Shown here: positions 20,296 to 31,361 of the stretch, in pieces
How the letters are laid out: each line of letters begins with the position of its first letter
Numbering within the stretch: the stretch's first letter is position 1
Source: Byssochlamys sp. IMV 00236
Taxonomy: Eukaryota; Ascomycota; Eurotiomycetes; Eurotiales; Thermoascaceae
Length of the DNA: 41,134 bases
Reading direction: 5' to 3'
NCBI GenBank assembly: GCA_001931875.2
Contig: MSJH02000722.1
Location: forward strand, 1-41,134
Notes under the pieces: model-generated
What the model was told of the DNA's origin: nothing
Database searches by the model: none
What the model saw: the letters and a program-made list of their open reading frames with translations, nothing else
Translations under genes and position numbers: made by a program

Positions 20296-20551
20296 TTAGA
20301 TTCTTTATTAAGAAGAGCTGAATGTTGTTAAATTAAGTTTGTGAGTTTATTGGGTAGAGAATCTATGACTGCTATTTATATTATTGTCGTCACTGACATT
20401 ATTTATGCTTATGTTATTATTGTTATACTAGTAGCTACTATAGTCATTATTATTATAAGTTATTCTTATCAGATGCGATAGAGGCATGTAAAGTAGAATG
20501 TATGCTTTACTATAAGATTATACTCGAGTTATTATAATGATTATCTCATCA
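20238..20551 (-). repeat. Element 5'-end repeat, copy B
   Basis: Diverged direct copy of 18289-18573. Similarity ends at the AAGCTGAATACAAC block (plus-strand 20241-20254); past it copy A continues into KLETILRPDYKT and copy B into unrelated sequence, so copy B is truncated or recombined at that point. The in-frame TAA after FFQ also marks decay. Confidence 0.7.
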
Positions 20552-20569
20552 AACATGTCAGTCACGAAT

Positions 20570-21720
20570 CTAATAGATACATGGATCAAGGTTCGTTTCA
20601 TCATTATTAGCTCTTCCAAGAGCTGTTTCTACAGAGTGTTTAGTAGTCAAAGACTCTTCAATGGTATTGGCAATACAATACATAGACTTTCTGAATGTTA
20701 ACAGCTTACTCAAGACATCAGTATAATTATCCAAATCAGCAATCGTAGAGGGAAGAGCAAACTGAAACTTGGGAACCTTTAGGTATAGACCATTAGCACC
20801 CAAGTGAATACCACTAAAGAAACAAGAAGAGCCACTAATCTGAACAGATCAGCCCATACTAACATTTGATTTATTTCGAGGAATTATTGAAATAAGGTTG
20901 TCCAGTATATCCTTTGATTCTCTGTTTAGTTTTCCTTCATCATCTATGATTTTATTGTCTCCATCATGGCTTGCAATTTCAACAGCGCATATATCAATGT
21001 CGCGATTGTTATGTCTAAATAGCAGCCTAAGATCAATTTTGAAGCCTATTATTTTAAAAATGTTTTTGAAAGCATTTAGACCAAGCTGCCACATTATTCC
21101 GCAACTTTTGCAAGTGAGAACACTGTGGAGGTCAATCATAGTTGTAGTAAGAGTCATATCTTGACATGGATGGCATACCTATATTTACAAAAAAAAATAT
21201 AAGTGTATGATATACATGGAAACTGTATTCATTACCTTGGACGTACGAAATTCATCCATCATTGCAAGCAACAGCTCACCAGACTTCTGTCTTTTCTTTA
21301 ACTGCTGGTAAAGCACTCCAATAACATCGACTCTATGCGTCTTTATCTTTACGTGGTCCTTTCCGGACATTCCGTTTCCGAATGATATGAGCAGCAGCTT
21401 TTCTTTATCGTAAAAGAAATCTGCTTTCTTCCAATAAGGATCTTTCCTTCTATAACAAACAGTAAATAATAATGATTGTTTTCCATGCTATGCAAAGCAC
21501 TTACATTTGGTTCATCTTAGGAGGATGCTTGTCTTTTCTTGTGTTTTTTTTTTCTTCTTGTTGAAACATATTGTTTTAAGGAAAGACTGGTTTGTGGATT
21601 GTGTAGTCAATATTTATCGGCCAAACTGAACAACATTTTCAACTTTTGGAAACCATATCCGTTAGTTTCTTTTTTGTCAATAAAGATTGTGTTTAAACTA
21701 GCTATGCTTTTGATATCCAT
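20570..21720 (-). pseudogene. TnpB/Fanzor-like C-terminal zinc-ribbon fragment joined to an uncharacterised domain
   Basis: Coding traces on the minus strand: MDIKSIASLNTIFIDKKETN from 21720, an in-frame stop, a Lys-rich stretch broken by a frameshift at an A10 run, then exons near 21575-21505, 21449-21236 and 21178 onward. After splicing two introns (21450-21504; 21179-21235) the protein reads ISFGNGMSGKDHVKIK, MDEFRTSKVCHPCQ and VLTCKSCGIMWQLGLNAFKN. The DEF-TS-x-x-C-x2-C ... C-x2-C-G layout is that of the IS605 OrfB/TnpB/Fanzor zinc ribbon. The position that is normally Arg-Asp (RD-x-NA, third RuvC aspartate) reads Leu-Gly, so nuclease activity would be lost. Downstream the frame goes on into a separate region (DIDICAVEIASHDG, KLNRESKDILDNL), hits a TGA and continues (GANGLYLKVPKFQFALP) to 20570. 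The N-terminal RuvC part is missing. Confidence 0.55.
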
Positions 21721-22089
21721 CTCGAGGGTGTCCAGAGATCACTGTTGACTTGACTAAAGCTATGTATAGGCGTACAATCATTTCTAGATGGTTCTTTTGT
21801 ATATTGTGCTTATTCATCCCCTTTTGGCATTGTTGAGCAAGAGTGTAATGAGTCTTGTTTCACTTTTAGCAAATGATAAACAAGAAGAATATAACTGATT
21901 TGAACCAAAAGGAGAGAAGACAAGAAATCAAATGAGAGTATATCATTTGTTTATTCTTTTGAATGACTCTATTCTCTCCTTTTTTTACTTGATGTAATCT
22001 GTACAGGTCGCATTGTACCTATGCGCAATTTAAAATCAGCAAGTTCAGTCAGGATCACTTTTTCTTCTTTCTCTCTTTTCAAATTATTA
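21721..22089. other. Intergenic DNA with COY1 promoter
   Basis: No coding sequence. A pyrimidine-rich stretch just upstream of the COY1 start (22060-22080) is the likely leader. The left part may contain further decayed element sequence that I could not align by eye. Confidence 0.4.
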
Positions 22090-23164
22090 ATGAGTGTCGA
22101 TACTTTTAGTTCTGCCATAGATTATTGGAAAAAGATACAACTATCCAACTTACAAAAAGAGCTCGACCAACAAGGCTTGACTATTGTTGAAAACCAAAAG
22201 GATGGTCTTGTGTCGAGAAAAAGACTAGCTGAACAGACAAGAGGTTACAACGACGCGCGAATACATGAATAATAAACTCAACTTGTTTTAGAATTTAAAA
22301 AGATTCCCGATGAAGAGAAACTACAAAAGATCAAACCACTCTTGAAAGGTAAATGATGCATCATCCATAAACATGCTGTTGACATCTTTATATTCATTAG
22401 CTTATCAAGCTGAAATTGACAACATCACTAAACGTACCAAGTTTTCAGAAAGCAGCTTTCTGTCCATTTATAAATTACTGGCAGACGCACCTGATCCAGC
22501 TCCATTATTTGAAGCTGCTATAGTAATATCATTATATATTCAAACGGACAAAAAGAAAAGTAACCTTTGTGTTTTATAGGATCAAAGTGCTAAAATAGTA
22601 GACAATTCAGTATTACAAAACGAGAATTCATTATTAAAAGAGCAACTTGATAAAGCCAATAAACAACTTGCAGATTTAGAAAGAACAAATACAGAATTGG
22701 CTCAAAAAGTGTCATCAGTATGGATTTGATATAGCTTATGCATTTATTCATCATTTTTTGAATAGTTGAATGAAAAGAGGGACGCAAATACGATTGAGCA
22801 AGAAATAAGAGATCAATATAATGATAGAATACGACAGTATAAAGAACGGTAGGGAGTATAGACAGTACTTGTTATCATGCTTATCTCTCTCTCTTTTCCT
22901 TTGTAGTGAGCATGGCCTACAACAACAACTGAACCAAGCACTTGATCAGCTCACTCAGCTCAAACAGTCGCATGATGACACGCAAGCTCAATTAATTGGA
23001 CATAGTCAAAAATATGGCATGTTTATATTCACCACATCTTATTCATATATTGACCGAGCCTATGTTTATAGATGAAGAAGTGGTAGGCAAATTGGCCGAG
23101 TTGGATATTGTGACAATGGATTTAGAACGAGCCAATGCTAGAATTATTCAGCTGGAAAAAACAA

Positions 23165-23237
<73 letters not shown>

Positions 23238-24721
23238 TATAGCATAAACATATACAGTCTATTGAACTCAGCCTATTAGGATGACTTAAAAGAGAGTCAT
23301 GTGACAAATTCAGAGACTGAAGTAGTAGCAGAAAGGTACGCTGGATGCTGAAGATAAAAAGAGCTCTAACATGACAAAAAAAAAAAGTCAATTAGAACAT
23401 GATGCAGAAATATCAAAGCTGATCAAAGATGTGGATGCCTACAGAGATATACTCCAAAAGACAGAATCCAGATTATCAACAAGAATAAAGGAATTGACAA
23501 TGGATGTTACAAAACTAGTAAGAATCTCTTTTTTTAAACAATATCTTTAACGTATCCTAACATCTATAAATATAGAGCGAGGAAAATGAGCAACTTAGAA
23601 ACAAGCTAAAGAACTTTGATGATTACGATGAAATTAAACGAGAACTGCAGATTATGAAGGTAAGAGAGTGTGTTTATATGGTTGAAGCAATTAGAACAAA
23701 CATATGTAGTATGTTGAATTTTCTACGGGAGAAGATGAGTTTGATGCAAACGATGTGCTCAAGAAAGAGATGACCAAGGATAGCTTAGAAGTTCAGTTGA
23801 TGGAAAAGAACAAGCGCCTTGAGAGTGAATATACCCAGATGAAAGTGTCTTATGCAGATATAAAGAAAGAGAATGAAAGGAATATAAAGTTAACTGAAGA
23901 ACTGAATACGAAAATAGCAGAGCAAACAAAGCTTGTTCAACGATTAGAGGAGGACCTACTTCGACTTGGTCAAAAAACAGATCAGCCAGATGGGTTTGCA
24001 GCTAGCAGAAATGGGTCAAGCACAAATCTTGCTACCTTAACAACAGAGCATACGCCTCGACAGAGTTTAGAAAGTATAAGAGAAGACAAGAGCATTTTGC
24101 CTATTGTGATGAGTCAACGAGACAGGTTTAGACAAAAGAATGCCGAGCTAGAAGAGCGTTTAAGATCTTTGGAGACTGCTTTACAAGAAGCTAATATGGA
24201 AGTGAGCAGCTTAAAATCAGATAATTTGAAGCTGTATGAAAGACTCAAGTTTGTTCATGTTTGGAAAGAGGGACAACAGGAAAGAAATGATTCGATTGCT
24301 CTTAATATGAGCAGTGAATCATCAACAATACCATCAATGAGACAGTTTAAAAGAACCAAACTATCTGAAGATCCTGCTGATAAATATAGTAGATTATATG
24401 AAGAGAGTATGAACCCATTCACGCAGTTTCATAGAAAGGTAACTAAGCATATAAAGCAAAACAAAAAAAAAAACTACAACTCTATTATAGGAAGAGATTC
24501 GTCGGTACAACGCGCTTAATCCTGCTGAAAAGTTAACCCTCAAGCTTACACGCGTCCTGTTTTCACATAAATGGTCAAGATACTTTTTCATTGTTTATTC
24601 TTTATTGCTACATTTACTCGTAGTTGTCACTCTGTATCAACTAAGCTTATGGGAATGCCGACATGATCATGAAGCTATCAACTTTCCTACAAATAATGAT
24701 GATGCCTTGTCTGGCAATTAA
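22090..24721 (+). CDS. COY1: CASP/COY1 Golgi coiled-coil membrane protein
   Basis: Twelve exons (22090-22243, 22292-22348, 22401-22522, 22580-22717, 22766-22848, 22907-23016, 23072-23166, 23280-23335, 23388-23517, 23576-23659, 23710-24438, 24491-24721) encode about 662 residues, close to CASP length. The N-terminus has the family's WKKIQLSNLQKELDQQG and SRKRLAEQTREFKK motifs. Most of the rest is coiled coil, with DYDEIKRELQIMK typical of CASP. The C-terminus carries the tail-anchor segment (about 617-635, FFIVYSLLLHLLVVVTLYQL), preceded by NPAEKLTLKLTR. CASP/COY1 is a Golgi tether that interacts with retrograde-transport machinery. Intron 6 (23017-23071) uses a GC donor, and intron 7 (23167-23279) contains a run of 67 A. 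It ends 159 bp before the kinase gene in the same direction. Confidence 0.92.
23169..23235. repeat. A67 homopolymer inside a COY1 intron
   Basis: 67 uninterrupted A directly after the GT donor of intron 7. The length in the assembly should be taken as approximate, since such runs are hard to sequence. Confidence 0.9.
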
Positions 24722-24880
24722 TAAAAGAAGGGGGAAATTACCCAAAAAGGAGCGAATCAATTTCAATCATCTGAGCGGGACTATTTTTGAAATGTGTGTA
24801 TCAACAGAAAAAGCATGTTCTATTTTTTTTCTTTTTCTTTTTCTTGTTCAAATACACGATCAAACTAGACATTCTTTTAA

Positions 24881-27800
24881 ATGATGGACACAAATGACGA
24901 GCAGTGGACGATGGATCGGGTTGTTCATTGGCTCGAAGTAAATAACTTTCAACCTGCAATTGACGTCTTTAAAGGTATATGAATAAACTATTGTCATGTG
25001 AGTGATCGCTTATAGTCTATTTTTAATGAAAAAGCGAATCAGATTTGTGGAAGAGCCTTTTTGGATGTCGATTTACCCTTCTTGATGACATTAAAGGGAG
25101 ACTTTCCTCTGACAATGTCTGATAGACGTAGGCTTGCACATGCCATTAAAACACTTCGACCCGTAAACATAAAAAAAAGCTAAAAAAAGAAATTGAGGCT
25201 GTAACATTGTAACCTATCTATAATAGGCCGAAGAATACGCTTATAATCGAACCATACGATATAACAACAACAACAATAATAATACGCCTCGATATATACC
25301 AACTCAGGATTCAAAAGTACCATTGATACCCGAGAGAAAATCTTCAAATAACGAACATGTGCTGGATTGGGTAAAGACATTCAACATACCTCCTATCAGT
25401 GCAGCAGTAGCAAGAAATAATAGAGCCTTTTCGACCAATGTCCCTCGTTATCCAATAAGTCCAAGGTTGGAGGGTGAGGGTCAATGGAGAATGGTTAGAA
25501 GACGACCGGGTCCAAATACGGCAGTAAATACAGGATTACATTTGTTATTTATTGTTATTTATACATAATAGGAACATCAGCAGAGTATACATGTAACAAA
25601 AGACTCGGATACGTTTCACAGTTTGCAAGTAACCGGCATGCGAGATCCTCGTTTGATTAAGAACTCTATTTTGAGAAAGTTGGGCATAGAGGGTGGCTGT
25701 GATCGGTACTTGTTCTTTCATGAGAATGGAAAGAATTCAGGTATGGTCAATAGGAATAAAGATAATGCGTGTGTGAAAACTGACGATGGATAGACGTGCC
25801 ATTAACGGATAATGAACTTTCTTATATCTGTCAAATCTCTGATCATAGTTCAACAAATAGAATATTAGTTAAACCTATATTGGAGCATTACAAGTCGTAC
25901 TCAAAAGACGGTACAAAGTATTATGATTTTGCCATTCAGCATCAAAGGTACTCCCTTTGAATGATTGGTTTACTCAGACTAATATTTTCTATCATTAGGC
26001 CAAATAATCAACACTATTACAATAACGATTATGATAATATAATCACATCTCCTGTTAACGTCAGTGGTCAGTTTACTATGGCTACATCCCCACAAGAAAA
26101 TTTGGATACTAATATGAGAGACTATTTCGACAAGAACAGTAAGTAAAGCCTTTCCTTCTTTTATTGATTCACGTACATAAATTGAATACTATAGACAACA
26201 AAAGTCTTCCTCCTCCGCCAACATGGGTCACACAATCTCAAAGAAGCAGCACTTCCTCTACAGAGACGCATACTAGTCATCATTATTCCCAGCAAAATAC
26301 CAACCTTTGGCCCGTTCAGAGCTCTGAAACAACAGCTGATAATAATCCTAATGCCTTATGGCCATTACATCAAGATACCCCACAACCAGAGAAGCAGCCT
26401 TCGTTATGGGCTGTGCCTCCTTCTAATCGTCCAGCAGAGCAACCATCACTCTGGGCAGTTCCTCCATCCAAAAAGCCTGAAGAGGTAACAGCTCAGAAGC
26501 CTGTATCGCTCTGGGCCGTACCACCGTCTGAGAAACCACAGGAGGATACGTCAGGCCCTTCTTTATGGGCAGTGTCACCCAAGCTGAGCAAGGCGGATGC
26601 TCCCCATCTAACAAAAACGAATTCGAGCAGTTCATCCGATTCAGCAACGGTGGTCAACGGCTACAGTTCTGGTGCACGGGTCGTGCCGCCCAACGCACCT
26701 GCAGTTTCTCTTTGGGCTGTACCTCCAAAGACCCAAGATAACAACAGCGACAATGAGAGTGTAGAACAACAGTTTAGTGCAGAAAATATTGATTTGCATC
26801 CTAGTATTTCAGCCAAGACAGACAATCAAGAGGAAGAAAATAAGACGACTGAAAAGCCATTGCCGCGTGTTGTTCATTTCTTGTCCGAAACTAATCCTGA
26901 TGAACCATCAAGAACGTCCAACACGAGCATTGCAAGTGCTCCTAATGCGCTTGAGGATGTGATGGAGCATATGTCAATTAATGAATCTAAAAAGAATGGA
27001 CTTTGTGTGGATACTACAGCCAGAAGCACCTCACCTGCACCGTCTTCATCATCTCCTACTGTTACTGCTGTAGACAGTGACGAAGATAATTGGGCAGAAC
27101 GTCCTTCGGTTGAACGACTTTACAAAGACATTGAAAAGTATCTTCCTGGGCATGATCTTGATCGGGAAATCATTGTTGAACCTACACCCGTGATGGTAAA
27201 CGCTCTACCACCCGGTAGAAAGCTTCAGGGCCATAAAAAGTCTATTCGTAATGTTGTCAATGAAGCGCATCGAAATTGGAGAAACGCTATCAATGTGGTG
27301 AGAGCCAACAATCTGATTAGGAGAAGAAGTACAAAGATGTGGCATCGCGCTGTTGAACAAGTAAAGCCTGGTATGAAGGCAAACATTCAACAATCTGGAG
27401 ATTTACCAAGTAAGTTTTTCTGGATAAAAAAAAAAAGAGAAAAGGCTATTTACCTTTTTTTATACATGTAGAATCAAGAAAGTTACAGTGGATCCGTGGT
27501 GAATTGATCGGAAAGGGTTCCTTTGGTCGAGTATATCACGCTTTAAATGTTGAAGCGGGAGAGTGGATAGCAGTGAAGCAAGTCGATATACCAACAACCA
27601 AATCAGATTATGCCAACCCGCAAATGAAGGAAATGAAGGATGCATTATTTAGAGAAATCTCTTTATTAGAAGATCTGGATAATGAGTATATTGTGCAGTA
27701 TCTTGGTTATAACTTGGATGAAGAAGAAGGACATATCAATATCTTTTTAGAATACGTTCCCGGTGGAAGTATTGCTTCCTGTCTTAGTAAAACAGGAAAG

Positions 27801-28551
27801 TTTGAAATTCCTCTTGTTCAGTTCTTTACACGACAGATACTTCTTGGACTTGCTTATTTACACAATCGCAATATTTTACACAGAGTAAGATAAAACATAA
27901 TGTGGTACATGTATATGCTGATACCCCCTTTACTAGGATATTAAAGCGGGCAATATTCTGCTGAATGAAAATGGTATCTGCAAGATTACTGATTTTGGTT
28001 TATCTAAATTAAGCGGACAAGATAAAGCGTATGATCCTCACTCGAATAATTCAGTCATGAGAGGCACCGTGTTTTGGATGGCGCCTGAAGTTGTCAAAGG
28101 AACAAACTATAATGCAAAAGTTGATATCTGGAGCTTGGGATGTACAGTGATTGAGATGCTGACAGGAAGTCACCCATGGCTGGACCTAAACATGCTGGCT
28201 GCACTCTATAATGTAAATATACACACATACAGAGATATAAAAGAGAGTACTCATCGGATTTAAAATAGCTTGGTAAATATCAAGCACCGCCTATACCAGA
28301 AGATATCACAGAGGATGCAAGGGACTTTCTCAACAAATGCTTTACAATGTAAGTACTTAAAGCGTGATCGTGACAAGATAGATTAAATATTACTATAAAA
28401 CAGTAATCCTGAAGAAAGACCCACTGCTGAGCAACTGTTAGAGCACTCATTCGTTCAACCCGATCCTACATTTGAATTCAAAAAATACATGAAGAAAGCC
28501 GAAATAGAAAGAAGAGCCTCTAGAAGAAAACAAATAGAACAGCAACAATAA
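24881..28551 (+). CDS. BCK1: Bck1/Mkh1-type MAP kinase kinase kinase
   Basis: Eleven exons (24881-24974, 25035-25162, 25227-25523, 25572-25740, 25794-25947, 25999-26138, 26195-27409, 27472-27884, 27937-28212, 28269-28348, 28404-28551) encode about 1037 residues. A SAM domain opens the protein (WTMDRVVHWLEVNNF ... ICGRAFLDVDLPFL); its continuity requires an AAG acceptor at 25034. A Ras-association-like domain follows near 175-270 (QVTGMRDPRLIKNSILRKLG). A long disordered part contains seven LW motifs, five of them SLWAV. The kinase domain (about 740-1003) has GKGSFGRVY, AVKQV, HRDIKAGN (D871) and DFG (D889), and APEVV. The sequence around GYNLDEEEGHINIFLEYVPG fits Bck1/Mkh1, the MAPKKK below Pkc1 in the cell-wall integrity cascade. 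Its SAM and RA-like parts also occur in Ste11, so the exact orthology is slightly open. The RhoGAP gene starts 105 bp downstream. Confidence 0.9.
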
Positions 28552-28656
28552 TAAAGTTTAGCTCATTGTCACACATTTGTGTAGCAAAATTAATATTCCC
28601 CACCTTTTACTTTTTTTTTTTTTTCTCTTTTTTAATTACTTTTTCATATAATCACC

Positions 28657-31361
28657 ATGAATGCAACAAATAAGAAGGGATTTCGTACAAAAGTACCACC
28701 GATAGCAACAAACGATGAGGTACATTAGCAAAAAAAAAGTGTCAACTACAAGTGTATAGATAAACTCTAGTATAGACTTCAGGGCAGGCCAAGATATTGA
28801 TGGACATGGTCTTGGCACCTTCACAACATATCGATGCTATGGCGCTGAATTTAGTTATTAGAGATCTTGATTATATCATTCAGTATATCAGTCAAAGGTA
28901 CTTCCTAAAAATATCAAGATCGACATCATATTTATACTTGAATCAGGATCATAATAGAAGAGAGATATCTTGCAGATCTTTTAAAGCTTACAGGAGATGT
29001 GCAAGCAATACCTAATAAGGAAAACGCTATTGGATTACAGAAATGCTTTTTGAGTTATGTCGATATAACAGATCAGTATAAGCCATTTAGAGAGCAGTAT
29101 TTGAAAAAGATGAAAGAACAACTGGAAGAGCTAAAGAAGTTCAGGGCAAGTATATCAGCTATCATCATTTTGTGTGTGTGTGCTCACTTTTAAGTAAAGA
29201 ATGAACAACAGCGAATGTATGATAAAAACAAATACTGGATGCATCAAACAAATCAAGAATACTTGATGAACAGACTAAAAAAGCTTCCCAAAGTGCAGCA
29301 AATCTATACTCAAAAATGGGAGGAAATTGAGAAATCAACAGGTCTGTCGATATCAACTCCAATGATCGCCACACCAAATACTCCATCTACTACATTTCCT
29401 ATATTAAAGAAAGAATTAACAAATGAAGAGGCGTCGTCAAATGAAGCTAATCATAATAATACTGGTGAAAATCAAATATCGCCCTCTTCGCCGCCAACGC
29501 AACAAGGTAGAATCGAGAGGTTTATGAAAAAGCATTTAAATAAACAGGAGGACCCAACAAGACAGAACATTCGTATAGCTAAACTAAAAGTGGAGGTTGC
29601 TGAAGCCGGTACGTTGCATAGGATTCTTTTTTTTTTTGTATCAGAACATAATCGTGTTGCCATAGATACAAATTATCGAAATGTAGTACGGGAAGTCACT
29701 AACCTAGCAATCAAGATGGATGCAACGAATCAGCATATTCTAAGGCAGGTTCAAAACTCATTGAAGGAGAAGTCAAGCCGAGTGAAAGATATCCTAAAGA
29801 CTGCTTTAGAGGCGGATATCGAACAGCTGCAGCAAACACAAAAGGTAGCAAAGCCCAATCTAGATTACGTACTCTAACCTCACTATAAAATAGCCTTTAA
29901 AGTCGATGCTCGATCTGGTCGCTACTACAGATACTCAATCTGAATCTGAGCACTATGCAAGTTTATCTCTACTTCAAAAATACCCAAAGCCTACGCCCGT
30001 TTACTACAGAAACTATCATGTTGGTGAATGCAAAGGCAAGTTGAAATTGAGAATATTACAGAGAGATTAACACACTATACATTAGACTTGATCTTTGGTA
30101 CGACTTTAACCGAGTATGCCCAACAAAGAGGCAGATCTCCACCAATTCTGATCACAAAATGTATTGAGGCTATCGAGAACTTGGGCGGACTGGAGAAAGA
30201 AGGTATCTATCGTGTGCCTGGAAAGCAAAGCAGTATGGAAAAGATAAAACATGCTTTTGAGAGAGATGAAGAAGCAGTTGTCATTGGTCAAAATGATGTA
30301 CCTGAGGATATCTTTAGTATAGCTTCTATTATAAAAGTATTCTTACGAGAACTAAAGACACCATTGTTTCCGTTCAAATTAGATGAACGGCTCATTTATT
30401 CACGCAAGTATCTCCATTAAAAATACTTTGTGATATAAATCTAACCCAAAATGATATAGAAATCCCTGATCAAGAATTGAGACTGATGAATTTATTAACC
30501 AGACTAATAAAATTGCCTGCAGCCAATTATGACACCTTGAAGGCACTTATAGCACATTTAGCAAGGTAAGTTATCGTGCTTATAAAACCAGCGTTAATAA
30601 TATCCATCTATAGAATTCAATCTCGTGTTGAAAAGAATAAAATGACAATCAGTAATCTGACATTAATATTTACACCAGCCATCTTTCAAGACTTGAATCA
30701 TGCACAAAGCTCACCTGGTGAATGGGCAAAGGATTGCGTATTGGAAGATTTAATACTGAATTACAATGACATATTTGCAAACAAGGATTTACATAACAAT
30801 TCTGCTATCACAGGGGACATTGAATACGGCTTCAGTGAAAGCAACAGTAACGTCGATAGCAACAGATATGCCATAGCCATTACTTCACCTGAAAGCCCGA
30901 CCGAGGTTGATTATGCTTTAATATCAAATGCAAACGAAAATAGCTATATTCTGTCTCTGGATGACGAAGAAGATTCTTTTGAAGAACAGCACGAGAAAGT
31001 AATGCTGGTAAAGGAAGAAACAAAATTGCCTGAGCGCAAGTCGTCGATAGCACCCGAACCTTCTATGTCAAAGCCAAAAGAAAGAAGATACAAAACTCAG
31101 TTCCAAGAGAAGGGACTCAGGCTCGACACCTCTATTAGTAATAAGCAAATGATCACGCCTTCAGCCAAAAGCGCAACTGTACCTTCTTATGATTGGCTCA
31201 AGAGAGATCCTGAAAACAGCCCTGTGCCTAGTACAACCAAGCTAAAGAGATCATCCACCACTGGTAAAAAGCTATCATCCAAGCGCAAGAATTATACTCT
31301 TGATCCTGATGCTGCTGCTGCGTTTGTTCAACTCAAGGCCAGTTCGTCAACTACCACCTAA
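28657..31361 (+). CDS. RhoGAP protein with an N-terminal coiled-coil (F-BAR-like) region
   Basis: Nine exons (28657-28719, 28776-28897, about 28965-29149, 29195-29608, 29666-29844, 29894-30035, 30086-30403, 30460-30565, 30614-31361) encode about 758 residues. Residues about 25-330 are helical and charged, resembling an F-BAR dimer but not certain. The RhoGAP domain runs from about 369 to 525: DLIFGTTL, the arginine finger GIYRVPG (R411), then IIKVFLRELKTPLFP, and NKMTISNLTLIFTPAIF. The C-terminal third is disordered and basic (SSKRKNY). It should switch off a Rho-type GTPase at the membrane; yeast Rgd1/Rgd2 are comparable in layout. Exon 2 to 3 joining is uncertain: the obvious TAG acceptor at 28957 breaks frame, while an acceptor near 28964 keeps it. 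Introns 6 (30036-30085) and 7 (30404-30459) both use GC donors; intron 5 (29609-29665 is intron 4 by count) is frame-neutral. Confidence 0.85.

Noticed and set aside
22996..23247. Open frame ending in a poly-Lys run
   Set aside because: It is translation through the A67 tract inside COY1 intron 7; the real exon ends at 23166.
23122..23391. Minus-strand frame with a poly-Phe run
   Set aside because: Antisense shadow of the same A67 tract.
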